Below are positions 47,194 through 57,099 of a DNA stretch of 64,000 bases, piece after piece. The notes beneath the pieces are model-generated. The model had not been told where the DNA came from and made no database searches. It worked only from the letters and a program-made list of their open reading frames with translations. The translations under genes were made by a program, and so were the position numbers. The number at the start of each line of letters is the position of its first letter. Positions within the stretch are counted from its first letter, which is position 1. Source of the DNA: Prorocentrum cordatum (taxonomy: Eukaryota > Sar > Dinophyceae > Prorocentrales > Prorocentraceae). The DNA lies in assembly GCA_963575745.1 (NCBI GenBank), contig CAUYUJ010002772.1, positions 1-64,000 on the forward strand, written 5' to 3'.

Positions 47194-49632
47194 ATGCCCG
47201 AAAGGCGCGGAGGTTTCGGAGATGGGGGGGGACGCCGAGAATGTTTGACGGCAGACGTTCCTACAACCCCTCACTCCTATCAGCGTCCCGGGGGCGGTCT
47301 CGCTGTTGAGGCGGAAGATGCGGCCGAAATTGCGTGCCCCCCTGGCAACAGTATCGTGGCGACAGTCGGGAATGCCGCAGAGGGCGCGCCTGCGCTCGGA
47401 GACCAGCCTCCCCCCGAGAGGAGGTCCACGACGCTTCCCCGAGCGGGTGGTGGAGGATATCTTCGGCCTCCTCGCAGCATAGAGAGTCAGGAGTTCACAC
47501 TGGAACGTGCGGCCTTCAGCTGCAGTAGTCCCCTGGGAGTGCTACAGACTGAACAGGCGGTCGTCAGCCACAGCGCGCCGGCGCCTTCCCCTCCAGGAGA
47601 CAACCACGCAGGCGTTCCTACAACCCCTCACTCCTATCAGCGTCCTGGAGGCGGTCTCGTTGTTGAGGCGGAAGATGCGGCCGAAATTGCGTCCCCTCGC
47701 TCCTACCAGCGCCCTGGGAGCAGAGTCTTGGCGGACGCCGAATATGCGCCCGAAATGGCGCACTCTCCTGGCAACACCATCGCGACGGCAGTTCGGAATG
47801 CTGCGGACGGCACTGCGGAAATCGGATACATTCCGCGCGCAACAGACGGCCAGGAGGTCGTAAATCCAAACGCGGCCGTCAGTTGTTACAAGTCTCGCGT
47901 CGTGGGGGTGCGTGAAAGTGTGACTGACAGCGGCCCTGGGCGCTCACGATTGGAGGTTTCGCTTGACTCCTGGAGGTGCGCGCGGGCCACAGACGGGCGC
48001 GCGTTTGCGATCGGCACAGACCCCCCAGCCAACGCCTCCGAGGCCATCCCCTTTGCCGACGGCCGATACGGAGCCCATTACTTGCAAAGCCTGGGGCTGT
48101 CGATACATCTGGTTGGCGGCGAGACCCAACAACGCCCCGCTGCGACTCCGCCCGCCGCCGTCCCTGGTACTTTCGAAGACCCCTCGCTGGGGAACCACGA
48201 ACATGCCTTGCAGAGGCAGGACGTCGAGGCCATCCGCCAGCTTGTCGAGAGAAGTCCCTTCGCGCCCATTCGCCCTCGCTCCCCTGTTAGCGAATCCGCC
48301 CGAACGGACAGCGAACCGCAGCCACTCCCTCTCGAAGGCCGGGCCACGCTGAGGAAGGCGACCCCCGTCCTGGCGAAAGAAACGGTGTCTGACAACGTGC
48401 CTGGGCCAGGTACGACCCGCAGCACTCCCACACATGGCGAAAGTCACGCTGCGACAGATGGGGGCGCGCTCGTGGACGAGGGCGGGCGCGGGTCTGAAGG
48501 CGAGCGCCGACGGGAGGGGCCTGCCCCCGCTTGCCACAGTGCAGCGTTCCTCTCCGCCCCAACTGCTGGAGGCGACTCGGCCTTTACCTGGCGGCTAACC
48601 GCGCGGCCCGCGCCAACCCGCAAGTCCCCGCCAGACTGCCGTGCCCCAGTAGCCGCCGCGCCTCGCGAAGCCATAGTCGATTCCGGCGGCGGACCCAACC
48701 GGTCGGAACAGTCGCCGAGCAGCGAACGTGAGCAGCATGCGGAGCAGGAGCCGGAAGAGCCCGATGAGCAGGAGCTGCCGGCCGCCCACGGGGAGGGCGC
48801 GGAAGTGGCGCCAGCACAGGAATGGGAGCATGGGCAAGAACAGGAACAGGCAACCACCCACCGCCACACTCCCCTGGCTGACACTACTTGCCCTGGCCCC
48901 TCCCTCCCTGGCAATGGCGCGAGCTCGAGCGCCGAGGAACAACGGCAGCGCGGCCGGAACGTTCCCCCAGCGCGTCTTCGTGGCAGCAGGTGGACGCCCT
49001 GCCTAGCCTCTGTGACTGGCGACCTTCCAGTCTCCCCGCCGCCCCTGGGCCGAAACCTGGCCCGTAGCGACGCCGACCGCGCTGGCGGGTCTGGCGGGCG
49101 GCAGACGGCAGGCGGCGGACGCAGCAGCAGCAGCCGCAGAAGCAGCAGCAGGCGCCGCGCCGAGGACCAGCCGCTGACCACCCCGCCCCTGGTAGCGGGC
49201 CCCGCCGCGCGTCACTGTCCAGAACCTTTAGACCCAGACACGGGGCAGCAGCTATATAAAGCTAAGTGGGACCCCCCCGGGGAGACACCTGGCGAGGCGA
49301 TTAAGCGGCTCCAGGTCACCCTGGGGGCGAGGTTCACAGAAGCCTGGCACGCGTTCGCCCAGCAGCACGCCATGCCTGGCAGCAGAGGCGCGCTCGACCC
49401 GCGGCGGCACGACCAGCAAACGTGCGTCAATTTCCTGTCCTCCTTCCGCAGCCATAACTGCGACGTGCGGGCCATGGGCGACGCGCTGGACCTCGGCGTT
49501 GACTGGGCGCAGTTGCGGCTTCGGTACCTGGGTGGAAGTGGCGGCGCGGGCAGGGGGCGCCAGGCGGCGAAGGGCCACGCTGATCGCCGCGCACCCAGGA
49601 GGGACCAGAAACAGTGGAAGGTCGTCACCTAA
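47194..49632 (+). CDS. 812-aa ORF with ORF4-type C-terminal domain
   Basis: Intact for 812 codons. The start at 47194 is the first ATG of the frame; the true start is uncertain. Residues about 20-160 contain a repeated block (VPTTPHSYQRPGGG and EAEDAAEIA) encoded at about 47258 and again at about 47611, and a third degenerate copy (PRSYQRPGSR) near 47695. The middle is Pro/Arg/Glu-rich and probably disordered, with a poly-Ser/Arg patch near residues 640-660. Residues about 690-790 match the C-terminal domain of ORF4 of the giant LINE (LYKAKW, ETPGEAIKR, LGARFTEAW, PGSRGALD, LGVDWAQLRLRYLGGS). The function of the domain is unknown. Its place next to the 3' UTR in both elements suggests a shared role such as RNA binding (inference). 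Confidence 0.7.
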   Translation: MPERRGGFGDGGGRRECLTADVPTTPHSYQRPGGGLAVEAEDAAEIACPPGNSIVATVGNAAEGAPALGDQPPPERRSTTLPRAGGGGYLRPPRSIESQEFTLERAAFSCSSPLGVLQTEQAVVSHSAPAPSPPGDNHAGVPTTPHSYQRPGGGLVVEAEDAAEIASPRSYQRPGSRVLADAEYAPEMAHSPGNTIATAVRNAADGTAEIGYIPRATDGQEVVNPNAAVSCYKSRVVGVRESVTDSGPGRSRLEVSLDSWRCARATDGRAFAIGTDPPANASEAIPFADGRYGAHYLQSLGLSIHLVGGETQQRPAATPPAAVPGTFEDPSLGNHEHALQRQDVEAIRQLVERSPFAPIRPRSPVSESARTDSEPQPLPLEGRATLRKATPVLAKETVSDNVPGPGTTRSTPTHGESHAATDGGALVDEGGRGSEGERRREGPAPACHSAAFLSAPTAGGDSAFTWRLTARPAPTRKSPPDCRAPVAAAPREAIVDSGGGPNRSEQSPSSEREQHAEQEPEEPDEQELPAAHGEGAEVAPAQEWEHGQEQEQATTHRHTPLADTTCPGPSLPGNGASSSAEEQRQRGRNVPPARLRGSRWTPCLASVTGDLPVSPPPLGRNLARSDADRAGGSGGRQTAGGGRSSSSRRSSSRRRAEDQPLTTPPLVAGPAARHCPEPLDPDTGQQLYKAKWDPPGETPGEAIKRLQVTLGARFTEAWHAFAQQHAMPGSRGALDPRRHDQQTCVNFLSSFRSHNCDVRAMGDALDLGVDWAQLRLRYLGGSGGAGRGRQAAKGHADRRAPRRDQKQWKVVT

Positions 49633-50370
49633 AGCCGCGGGCGCGCCCGCCCTTGTTTCACCCTAATTCACTCTGGCTTCTCCTGGGTGTGGCCGTGACC
49701 CGGCCTTCCAGCGGGCAGCCTTATGCAGCTTAGGTTCTGTGCGGTCGCGACAGGGTCGGGTGTGGTCTATCCTACTTGGCTCCTGGCGTTGCCAACAGGT
49801 CCACAGGTGTCACAGATGGCACACTTCGGATGACTGTTGGTCGTGCGTCGCATCCGCTGGCGCCGCCTTCATTGTCCCGGTGTCACTCGCCATTGGCTGC
49901 GCACGTGCACCCTGGGTACATTTTTGGCATTGGGTGTGGTCCATCCTGCTCGGTTGCATTGCTATGTATTCACAGGTCTTGCTATGCTATGCATGGACCA
50001 CGGTGCACATGATTGCTCCTGGGACGCAGGTTTACCTACCTTTGAGCGGTCATTGCTTGATCTGTCAGTGTGCGACGCTTCGGCTGGCGCCTCTTCAGAT
50101 TTCGCGCCATTTTGGCAGCGCGTGTCAGGTTTGGCTAATTTGGTGCTCCCTGGGTTTCCCTGGGTCACCTTGCAGCTCTGCCCTGGGTTCAGCTCTCCCT
50201 GGGATCATCCTCACCCTCGCCGCAGTTGCTGCTTGCTGCATCCGGCGCCGCCGCGGCCGCCTAGTCGCGCGCGCTAGCCGTCGGTAATTTAAGCCGGTCG
50301 CGGCCCGACCTACTTCGCCCGCCGCTGGCGCGTTCGCCTGCGGCCTTTTTTGTGTTATTGTTTTTTTTCC
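49633..50370 (+). other. 3' UTR of the second LINE-related element
   Basis: Non-coding, with CCCTGGG words at about 49911, 50148, 50157, 50182 and 50198, the hairpin at 50104-50121, and a GC-rich tail followed by TTTTTTGTG and a longer T-run at about 50360-50368. Confidence 0.55.
50104..50121 (+). promoter_or_regulatory. Conserved 3'-UTR hairpin of the LINE family
   Basis: GCGCCATTTTGGCAGCGC: GCGC arms around a CCATTTTGG core. It matches the minus strand of 4507-4524 except for two bases in the 3' side of the loop/bulge. The stem bases are identical in both copies. Confidence 0.5.
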
Positions 50371-50560
50371 CAGACGACGATCAGCATCCCCACCAGCCTA
50401 TCCAGAAACGACGATCAGACGAGTTCAGGTGATCAGAGAAATGTAAGAGCAATGAGAGGGACAGCCGAACCGTTCGAAGGATGAGGAGGAGGAGGTGGAT
50501 AAATGGAGGGATGGATGGATGAGGGAGGAGGGAGAATAATGAATAATAGGATGAGGAGGA

Positions 50561-50591
<31 letters not shown>

Positions 50592-50790
50592 GAGGAAAAG
50601 GAGGAGGAGTAGGAGGAGGAGGGAAAAGGAGGAAGGCGAGCAAAAGGGCCAGAGGCCTCTTGGATGCCTCTCAGAATATATTGGGGTATCTCTTGGGCGC
50701 TTCTCCGATGCCTCTTTGAACGTCTTTGGGGTTTCTTGGGCCCGGCGGGCTGGTGGGATTTATAGGGCGTCGGAGTAGGGTGCCCAGACC
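50371..50790 (-). repeat. Dispersed repeat copy, inverted relative to 1-1790
   Basis: Reverse complement of 50389-50480 matches 1675-1790 (GGATGGGCTGGTGGGGA-type end, CTGATCACCT). It continues with a (GGA)n tract at about 50530-50640 and AAGAGG-type words at 50640-50760, mirroring the order of the copy at the start of the window. Confidence 0.7.
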
Positions 50791-51020
50791 ACGCAGAGTT
50801 TGTCATGCAGCGGTGCCGAGGGCAATTGTGGAATATCGTGTACATCACGTAGCATACACCGCGTAGCTTGCATCGCAAAACTTGCAACACAAAGGTCACA
50901 CCACAGCTCCCACCACCTAGTTTACATGACATAGCGCGCACCACATAGCTTACAACACAGAGCTCACACAACGGAGCTTCCACGTACAGAGTAGGATAAC
51001 TCATCGTTCAGGGTCTACGT
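50791..51020. repeat. Degenerate CACATAGCTTACA-type short repeats
   Basis: Between 50840 and 50990, words like CACATAGCTTACAACACAGA and CACGTAGCATACACC recur with a loose period of about 15-25 bp. No gene seen. Confidence 0.5.
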
Positions 51021-51196
51021 TGGCTAACATTTGAGAGAGAGTTGGTCTCTCGGGGAACATGCCTGGGCGGCGCTCCCGTGGCCACCTCCAACCGCTGCGT
51101 GGTGGTTATTGGCGACTTTGAAAGCTTGTTGGGGGACATGTCGGTCGGAGTTCGGTTGCGCCGTACACTAGTAGATTATTTCGATCCTCCTTTTGG

Positions 51197-51217
51197 CCGT
51201 GGCCATAATGGCTCGAG
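51197..51217 (+). other. Degenerate dinoflagellate spliced-leader relic
   Basis: The 21 bases match the dinoflagellate SL at 17 of 21 positions (CCGT, GCCAT, TGGCTC and the final AG are kept), preceded by G as allowed at the first SL position. Two of the changes (TT to AA) create the ATG at 51208 that opens the ORF. Genomic SL copies are known traces of reinserted mature mRNAs in dinoflagellates. Confidence 0.5.
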
Positions 51218-51579
51218 GACGTTCGGGGCAGACCCAAGACGACCACGTTAACTCACGCCGGAGCTCCTTTGACATAGAAATGGCGTCTCATGAAGCGCGG
51301 GCGCAATTCAAGCGCACCCGTCGCGGTCGTCGTGGCCGCCGGTTTTTCCGTCGCTCGGAGATGCCACGTGACGACACTGGGCAGCCGCAGGGATGGGAGT
51401 TGCCCATCGAGGGCTTGGCCGGCGGGATCCCAGCGGGGTTCGTGTTGAAGAATACTTCCTTGTACCCTGTCGACGAGCAGGACGCGTCATGTGTGCGTGT
51501 GTGGGAAAATGCAAGCTGCGTCAGCCTCAGACGGTGGCGGTCTGGATTCGTGCTTGTCGTCTCACTGAACCGCAGGTAG
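51208..51579 (+). CDS. Small hypothetical protein (copy 1 of a tandem pair)
   Basis: About 123 codons starting at the ATG inside the SL-like sequence. An Arg-rich centre (FKRTRRGRRGRRFFRRSEM) is followed by GGIPAGFVLKNTSLYPVDEQ and ASCVSLRRWRSGFVLVV. The C-terminal half is conserved in copy 2 (GGVPEGFVMKNAFLHPANEH, SCVGLGRWRSGFAVV), which suggests past coding selection. No family recognised. Confidence 0.45.
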   Translation: MARGRSGQTQDDHVNSRRSSFDIEMASHEARAQFKRTRRGRRGRRFFRRSEMPRDDTGQPQGWELPIEGLAGGIPAGFVLKNTSLYPVDEQDASCVRVWENASCVSLRRWRSGFVLVVSLNRR

Positions 51580-51831
51580 GGTTCATTCGATCATTCGTGC
51601 TTGCGTACAACACCGTCGGAATCATATTCTGGGGGCGCGGGTGCATTTTCCTGAGGTCTCTGCGAAATTTGTTGGGGTTGTCGTGGTTAATGGAGTGCGG
51701 CAGCGGGCTCATGGTGCTGACCGCGCCAGGCGACCCCGACCAGATCGGGCACGGTAACCCGCGACCGTGCCCGAGGGATCTTTGATTCAATCGGCCCTGC
51801 ATGATCGGCGTCGATCGGATAATCGGCGCGA

Positions 51832-52323
51832 TTGGCGATGATGCGTCCAGAGATGCAGGACGCTCGCAGCCAGAGAGGCCGCACTCTCGGTCGTCCGACC
51901 GCGATTAACACAGGGACACATGAAATGTTCACTCGTTGTGAATATAGAACACTAGTGCGGGCATGCCCAGGTCCTGGTCGCAGGGAGCGCACGACATCCT
52001 GGGAGGACGATGACTCGGCCGACGTTCTTGAAAACGCTGCGTGCGGACGGGAACGCCTTATCGAGGAGTCGGTCGGCGGGGTTCCGGAGGGGTTTGTGAT
52101 GAAGAATGCCTTCCTACACCCTGCTAACGAGCACGACGCGTCGTGCCTGTGGGAGATTTCGAGCTGCGTTGGCCTCGGACGATGGCGATCTGGATTTGCG
52201 GTTGTCGGCTGGCCAAACGGCGCTGCGGAATCGTTCGATCATTCTTGCTTGCGCACTCAGTCTTCGGGCTGCCACTCCAAGGGTGCGGCTGCATTTCCCT
52301 GGGATCAATGCGATTTTTCTTGA
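51832..52323 (+). CDS. Small hypothetical protein (copy 2 of a tandem pair)
   Basis: About 163 open codons whose residues 75-130 align with copy 1. The Arg-rich block of copy 1 is not kept; here the upstream part reads WEDDDSADVLENAACGRERL. No family recognised. It may be a decayed duplicate. Confidence 0.35.
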   Translation: MAMMRPEMQDARSQRGRTLGRPTAINTGTHEMFTRCEYRTLVRACPGPGRRERTTSWEDDDSADVLENAACGRERLIEESVGGVPEGFVMKNAFLHPANEHDASCLWEISSCVGLGRWRSGFAVVGWPNGAAESFDHSCLRTQSSGCHSKGAAAFPWDQCDFS

Positions 52324-52631
52324 GCGTCGCCATGTTTCATTTGGTGCGATCGCGGGCTCGTTCTGTTGGATCCGTCAGGTGATCCCGACCAGATTGGACG
52401 CGTCCACCCGCAACTCAGCCCGACGGGCATTCGTGCAATCGGCCCTGGCTGACCGGCGTCGATCGAGTTTTCGGTGTGATGGGCAGTGGTGCGTCATGGA
52501 CGGCGGAGGGAACCAGTGGCCAGGAGAGGCCGCAATCTCGGTCGTCCGATCGCGATCAACTTAGCGACAGATAGGATGTCAGTTGGTGTCGAGACGCGGC
52601 AGTAGCTCGGGCATGCTCAGGTCCTGGTCGC

Positions 52632-53522
52632 ATGGAGGGCATGACGTTCCAGGAGGGCGATGACGTGGACGATTTCCCCGGGAACGACGCGCGCGCGGCG
52701 CGCTGCGCGGAGCCACCTCCGCATCTGTATGAGCGCTGTGCTGGAGGTGCTCCCACCGAGGAGGTTGCAGCGCATCTCTGCTTCACGCTGGAGTCATCGA
52801 ATGCTCTACTTCTCGACATCGACGAAAAGATGGGCAGCGCGTCGACGGTCGACTGGCCCGATTTGACGGCGAGCTTATTCCCGGCAAAGCAGATGGAGGA
52901 CATGCACGCGGGCGCCGCTGCTCGAGCAGCCCAACCCGGAGAAGAGGCAGACATGGCTCTGACTGCGGCACGGCAGTGGGGAGACGCCGACTGGTACCTC
53001 CGATGCTCATTCAAAGCCCGGCCGAAAGTTGTCCTGCCGAGCGCGGCGCCCCCGCGCGACGCCGGCGTGCGCGCGCCGCCCATCGACGGGCGCGCGTCCG
53101 CGTCAGAGCTGCGCGGAGGCCCCGAGCAATCGCGCGCGCTCGAACGCGCGGGGAGCCTCGGTGACGGCGCCCTGGAGCAGGCGGCGATGCAGCGCAGGGG
53201 GGCGCTCGAGGGCGCGTTGCGTACTTCGCCGGCGACGCCCACGTCCAGGAACGAGCATTTCACGTTCAGTTTGCCGTCATGCGCGAGCACCTCGTTCCCC
53301 CGCTGTGGGCCGATGAGCAGGCCGCGCGCGAGGTTGTGCTCTACCGCGCACGCAGGCACATGCGATGCGAAGAGTTTCTCCAGGTCGCGGGGTACTTGGA
53401 GAGCAGCACTGGCCGGCGCCCCGCCTTGCTCTGGGATCTTCTCTCAGAGGAAGCGGCGGCGAGGAAGGCTTTCCATGTGGTGCAAAATCCGAATCTCGCA
53501 CGGAATCTGTCGGGCGTCATAG
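52632..53522 (+). CDS. Hypothetical N-terminal region upstream of the USP domain
   Basis: The frame begins in copy 3 of the tandem duplication (MEGMTFQEGDDVDDFPGND) and continues with VAAHLCFTLESSNALLLDID, DWPDLTASLFPAKQMEDM and an Ala/Arg/Pro-rich linker. After about 53215 the better coding frame is another one (ERAFHVQFAVMREHLVPPLW, FLQVAGYLESSTGRRPALLW), which leads to the protease. I take both as parts of one broken gene. Confidence 0.35.
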   Translation: MEGMTFQEGDDVDDFPGNDARAARCAEPPPHLYERCAGGAPTEEVAAHLCFTLESSNALLLDIDEKMGSASTVDWPDLTASLFPAKQMEDMHAGAAARAAQPGEEADMALTAARQWGDADWYLRCSFKARPKVVLPSAAPPRDAGVRAPPIDGRASASELRGGPEQSRALERAGSLGDGALEQAAMQRRGALEGALRTSPATPTSRNEHFTFSLPSCASTSFPRCGPMSRPRARLCSTAHAGTCDAKSFSRSRGTWRAALAGAPPCSGIFSQRKRRRGRLSMWCKIRISHGICRAS

Positions 53523-54771
53523 ACCGTCACCATTGTGCCGGCGATGGGCGATTATCTGGAGGCGGCAGCGACGGCGACGCTCGGGGTTCCATGTCGGCAG
53601 CTTCGGCACCCAGCTCCGGGGCTCGCAAGCGGACGAAAGGGCAGCAATCGATGTGTCTCGGCAACTATCTGGCTATGGCCAACGCGGAAGCGGGGCAAGC
53701 CGCCTGCGCGGAAGCAAGCGCATGCGTCAGTGATGAGGCGGCGATTGAAGAGGATGGCGACAGCGCCGCGGGCGGCATTGCCTCGCTCGACGCACTGCAG
53801 ACAGCGCGAGGCACGTTCCCGAACTCGACCAAGACGACGTGCTATCTTGCATCCGCACTGCAGTGTCTACACAGCTCGCCAGCAGGGCGCGCCTATGGGG
53901 AAGCATGACGCCCATGAAACGTGCTAACCAACGCATTGCGCATGGTGCGCAATGCGTAGTGCAGAGGCCGCCACGAGAGGCCACGGGAACTCCACGGACC
54001 TCCTGGAGTTCACGGACTTCTTCGACAATGCGGCGCACGACGGTCGCGGGAAAGTGGAGTGGCAATTTAGTTCGCGGCAGCGTGATCCCGCGGAGGCGCT
54101 GGAGGCGATCTTCAACGACGCCAGGCAGCGCCTCGGTCAACAGAACACCTCGATGGCGCACGCACTGGATGGCATTCTCGGGCTACACGTGCGCGAGGAT
54201 CTGTGGACGACCGGAGACTGGCCACATTTTCACGATCACTGTTGCGGGCCTCGTAGAGGAGGTCGCTGTTTCGGAAGACGAGATAACGCTGTACCATCTA
54301 ATCGAGCGCATGGGCGATCCAAAGAATGGCATCGTCGTGGATCGCCCGCCGTGCACGCAGTGCGGTCGTGCAGTCGACAGCGGCAAAAGTTCGTCCGCTG
54401 TGGGTGCTCAACCGCTTGTGCTACTTGCGCTGAGCCGCGCCGAAGTCGCAGTCCGCGACTTTGCTCGACCAGCAGGGTGGGAAGAAAGCAGGGGACAGGT
54501 TGTTGGCCAATCGATGGGGAGGGCAACGTCGTTCCAGGGAGGGAAGAATCGCCTCCGCGTGATCCCGAATTTGAGTTTCGAATTTGGGTCGCAGTATTTT
54601 CTGCGCAGCGTGGTCGTTCACAAGGGCGGCGCTCCAGAGTCGGGCCATTACGTTTGCTACGTCCGGCACGAGTTGGACTGCAGCTGGTTGCGTTACGACG
54701 ACGATCAGTGCGACGCAGTTCATGCTGCTTACCCGGGCGAGATCGTGCAAGACGGGCGGCTGTTCCTCTAA
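53279..54771 (+). pseudogene. Ubiquitin-specific protease (USP, peptidase C19) in three frames
   Basis: The Cys box reads TFPNSTKTTCYLASALQCLH (about 53814-53873), matching the N.GNTCY.NS.LQ signature with the nucleophile Cys kept and GNT altered to KTT. RQRDPAEALEAIFND (about 54076-54120) resembles the QQD.xEF block. A frame change near 54240 leads to DEITLYHLIERMGDP, PPCTQCGRAV, YFLRSVVVHKGGAPESGHYV and CYVRHELDCSWLRYDDDQCD (about 54590-54715), the His box with catalytic His and the Trp...Tyr-Asp-Asp ending. It ends with a stop at 54769-54771. USPs remove ubiquitin from proteins. The frame changes near 53905 and 54240 show no obvious introns, so this is probably a pseudogene. Confidence 0.7.
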
Positions 54772-54924
54772 TCCAAGGAGCCCCCCGGACTAGTTCTTCG
54801 AGTTCTTCGGCAACCATCGCTTCCTGCTGGCCATTGAGACTCCGTCGTGGAATGAGCGGCACCGCTGCCAAGCAGCAGGCCTCGCGCCCTTGACGCCGCC
54901 GGAGTTGCGGGCGCGAGCTCGCGA

Positions 54925-56561
54925 GTGCCGACGCCCGCGCAAACCGCTCCCTCGCTGCCCAGCGCAGGCGCCAAAACCGAAGATGTCCCGAGCAAGTTGC
55001 CTGACGCGCAGGATCGGACAACGATGCTACCAGACTGCGGCCCGGACAGACTCCAGAGCGACACTGCCAAACTACTGGATGTGGACGCGACGAAGCGCCA
55101 GGAAGGAGCGCACGCGGCACAGAAGGCGGTGGCGCAATTCTTTTTGACGCTGCCGCAGTGGATGCACGGCTTCGGCAAGCCGGAGACGTTGCAGGCCATT
55201 GGCCGCCGGTTTTATGGATTTGCGCAGTCTGTGTTGAAGGACAAAGTGAATTCAACAGCTGCGATGGAAGTTCGCCAATACCTCGGGCATTGCATATTCT
55301 ACCCGTTCGTGGTGCTCATGGAGGCGGCGGCGAAAGCAACCGCCTTGCCAGCCGTCTTCTTGCAGGACTGCGCTGGGGCCGTCATGATGAGCGCCGTCAA
55401 CAAGGAGTGCGAGGTCCACATGGGGCGGTACAAATGCAGAAACCGCTGGTGGAATGTGTGCACAGCGAACGTCGGAGACGGGAAGTCCGAAGCCGTGGAC
55501 ATGCCCATGGGGTGCATGTTCGAAGCGATGGGCGACGTCGGCGGGCAGTGCACTGTGGGGGCCCAGGCAAATCGGTACCATTACCAGTAAGGAGGAACGA
55601 ATGCGTCCGCAGTGAGCCGCTTCCGCTTCTGCGACGGATATCTTGCTATCGTTTGCTCGGAGGCGTCGCGCGTTCTCGCGCCGGGCCAGGCAAAGGGGCA
55701 AGTACGTCGACGTTGCGAAGTTCCTGGACGCGGCACACGGCGCTGAGTTCAGCCACCAGAACACGCGGCATCGGGAAGCTTTTGCGAAGGAGGCGGCGAA
55801 GAAGCACAAGCTCCAGCATGGCGCAGCCACGCCCCCCCCGGGCGTTCACATGAAGAAGACGAACATGCACGTGATACTCATGCAGCAGGAGGTCATTTTC
55901 ATGGATTGGTGGTGTCAAGTAGCGGGAGAATTTTCAGTGGGAGCTCCGCAGCGTTGCATGCATTCCTTCGCGGACGTTGCGGAGCGCGCTCAGATGATGC
56001 ACAAGAACTTTCATCTCGCCTTGACGGTGCCTTTCCTGACTCAGCTGTGCTCTCTGCTCTCGCGCAGCGCGGGCCCGAAAGTGGTAGGGAAGCTGGACCA
56101 TTTGAAAATTCAATGCTCTGGCGCGCAGGACAAGGTCGGGGAGGACGTCGACGAGATCCTGCACATTTTTTAGTATAGAAAACGAGATGCCCATCAGCAG
56201 GAAGTGCATGAAGGAAGGGCATACCAAAAGGTATGCAGTGGCTTGGCACGATGCTCATGTCGAACCACTTGTTGGAACAAGTGTGCCCGGCTGTCTTCGA
56301 GCACTTCGCCATGGATCCAGAGTGCGCGGAAAGGTCCCAAAGGTGTCCGCGTCAATCTCGGACGGGGCCTTCGTGGCCTCGGTGAATGCCGTGTGCCAGA
56401 AACACTTGCGCGGCCTAGCCGTTCTCGCAGCGTCAGTCGAAGAGAAAGTCCGGCTCGGGCGCCGCGCGGAGCCGGAGGGCATATCGGAGCAGACGCGCCT
56501 TCTGGTGCGCGTGCTGCGCGCCACGCCGAACTCCTCCATCACGTTGGCTACCATTATCTAA
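54925..56561 (+). pseudogene. DUF3987-like ATPase (primase/helicase-associated family)
   Basis: 54925-55590 reads FYPFVVLMEAAAKATALPAV then CTANVGDGKSEAVDMPMG, a P-loop of the form AxxxxGKS. 55643-56173 reads GKYVDVAKFLDAAHGAEFSH, MHVILMQQEVIFMDWWCQVA and GEFSVGAPQRCMHSFADVAE. 56187-56561 reads VASVNAVCQKHLRGLAVLAA. The order (substrate-like N-terminus, P-loop, hydrophobic sensor-like strand, a VGAPQRC block) fits proteins I associate with DUF3987, often joined to primases in phages and mobile elements, and expanded in dinoflagellates. The assignment is from memory of the family and not certain. It is broken by at least two frame changes. Confidence 0.4.
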
Positions 56562-56599
56562 TGGCCTTGGGCCCATCCTGCCACCGTGCCCGAGTTGTG

Positions 56600-57010
56600 A
56601 ATCAGAGGGTTCTGGAGTGTTCGTCGGGATCAGGTGGTTGGTCTCGCGTGGGCCTCGTGGAAACAGTTTTGAGGCTGGTGCGGTTGTTTTGGAGCTTCTT
56701 GGCGCTTCGTTTGGGTCCTCTAGGGTCTAGGGTATCTTTCGGGGGCTCTCTTGGGAGCCTCCTGGGGTCTCTGGGGAGCTTTTTGACGGCTTCCCAGGGT
56801 TTCCTGGCAGCTTCAGAGAGCCGAGAGCTCGAAATGTCCGTTCGGGCCCCCCGACTTCGGTTGTTCTGCGACGCCTCTTGGGCCGTCTGCGCCTCTGGGG
56901 CCGTCTCGGGGGCCTCTTTGGCCGTCTCTTGGGCGCCTCGTGGGCCGAGGTGGAGCCGTGCCTCCGGGCCCGTCTCGAGGATTTCTGGCGCTCGAAAAAT
57001 AAGCTGAGAA
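56600..57010 (-). repeat. Dispersed low-complexity repeat copy (inverted)
   Basis: Words such as CCTCTTGGGCCGTCTG and GGGGCCGTCTCGGGGGCC are the reverse complement of the AAGAGGC / AAGACGGCCCC family at 106-1457. The copy lies between two parts of apparently coding sequence. Confidence 0.65.
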
Positions 57011-57099
57011 CGCGCGAGAATCCCCGAGAGAGTTCGGATGAGAGGCCTCGAACTCGGCAGGAATCCTTAGGAGTGACGAGCGAGGCTCCGGGGATTGGG

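Larger units (their letters stand above)
47194..50370 (+). mobile_element. 3' part of a second LINE related to the giant LINE
   Basis: The unit holds one ORF (47194-49632) and a 3' UTR to about 50370 ending in T-runs. Links to the giant LINE are the ORF4-type C-terminal domain, the 18-nt hairpin at 50104-50121, repeated CCCTGGG words in the 3' UTR (for example 50148-50205), and a terminal block (about 50295-50335) with GTCGCGGCCCGACC and CGCCCGCCGCTGGCGC. No RT or helicase lies upstream, so the copy is probably 5'-truncated or non-autonomous. Confidence 0.6.
51190..52660 (+). repeat. Diverged tandem duplication, three copies
   Basis: Copy 1 starts about 51190, copy 2 about 51830-51950 and copy 3 about 52500-52570 (partial). 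Shared landmarks are GCATGCCCAGGTCCTGGTCGCA (51962) versus its 52613 counterpart, CGATCATTCGTGCTTGCG (51586) versus 52237, and AGAGGCCGCACTCTCGGTCG (51876) versus 52526. Copies 1 and 2 each hold a related ORF. Divergence is substantial. Confidence 0.65.
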
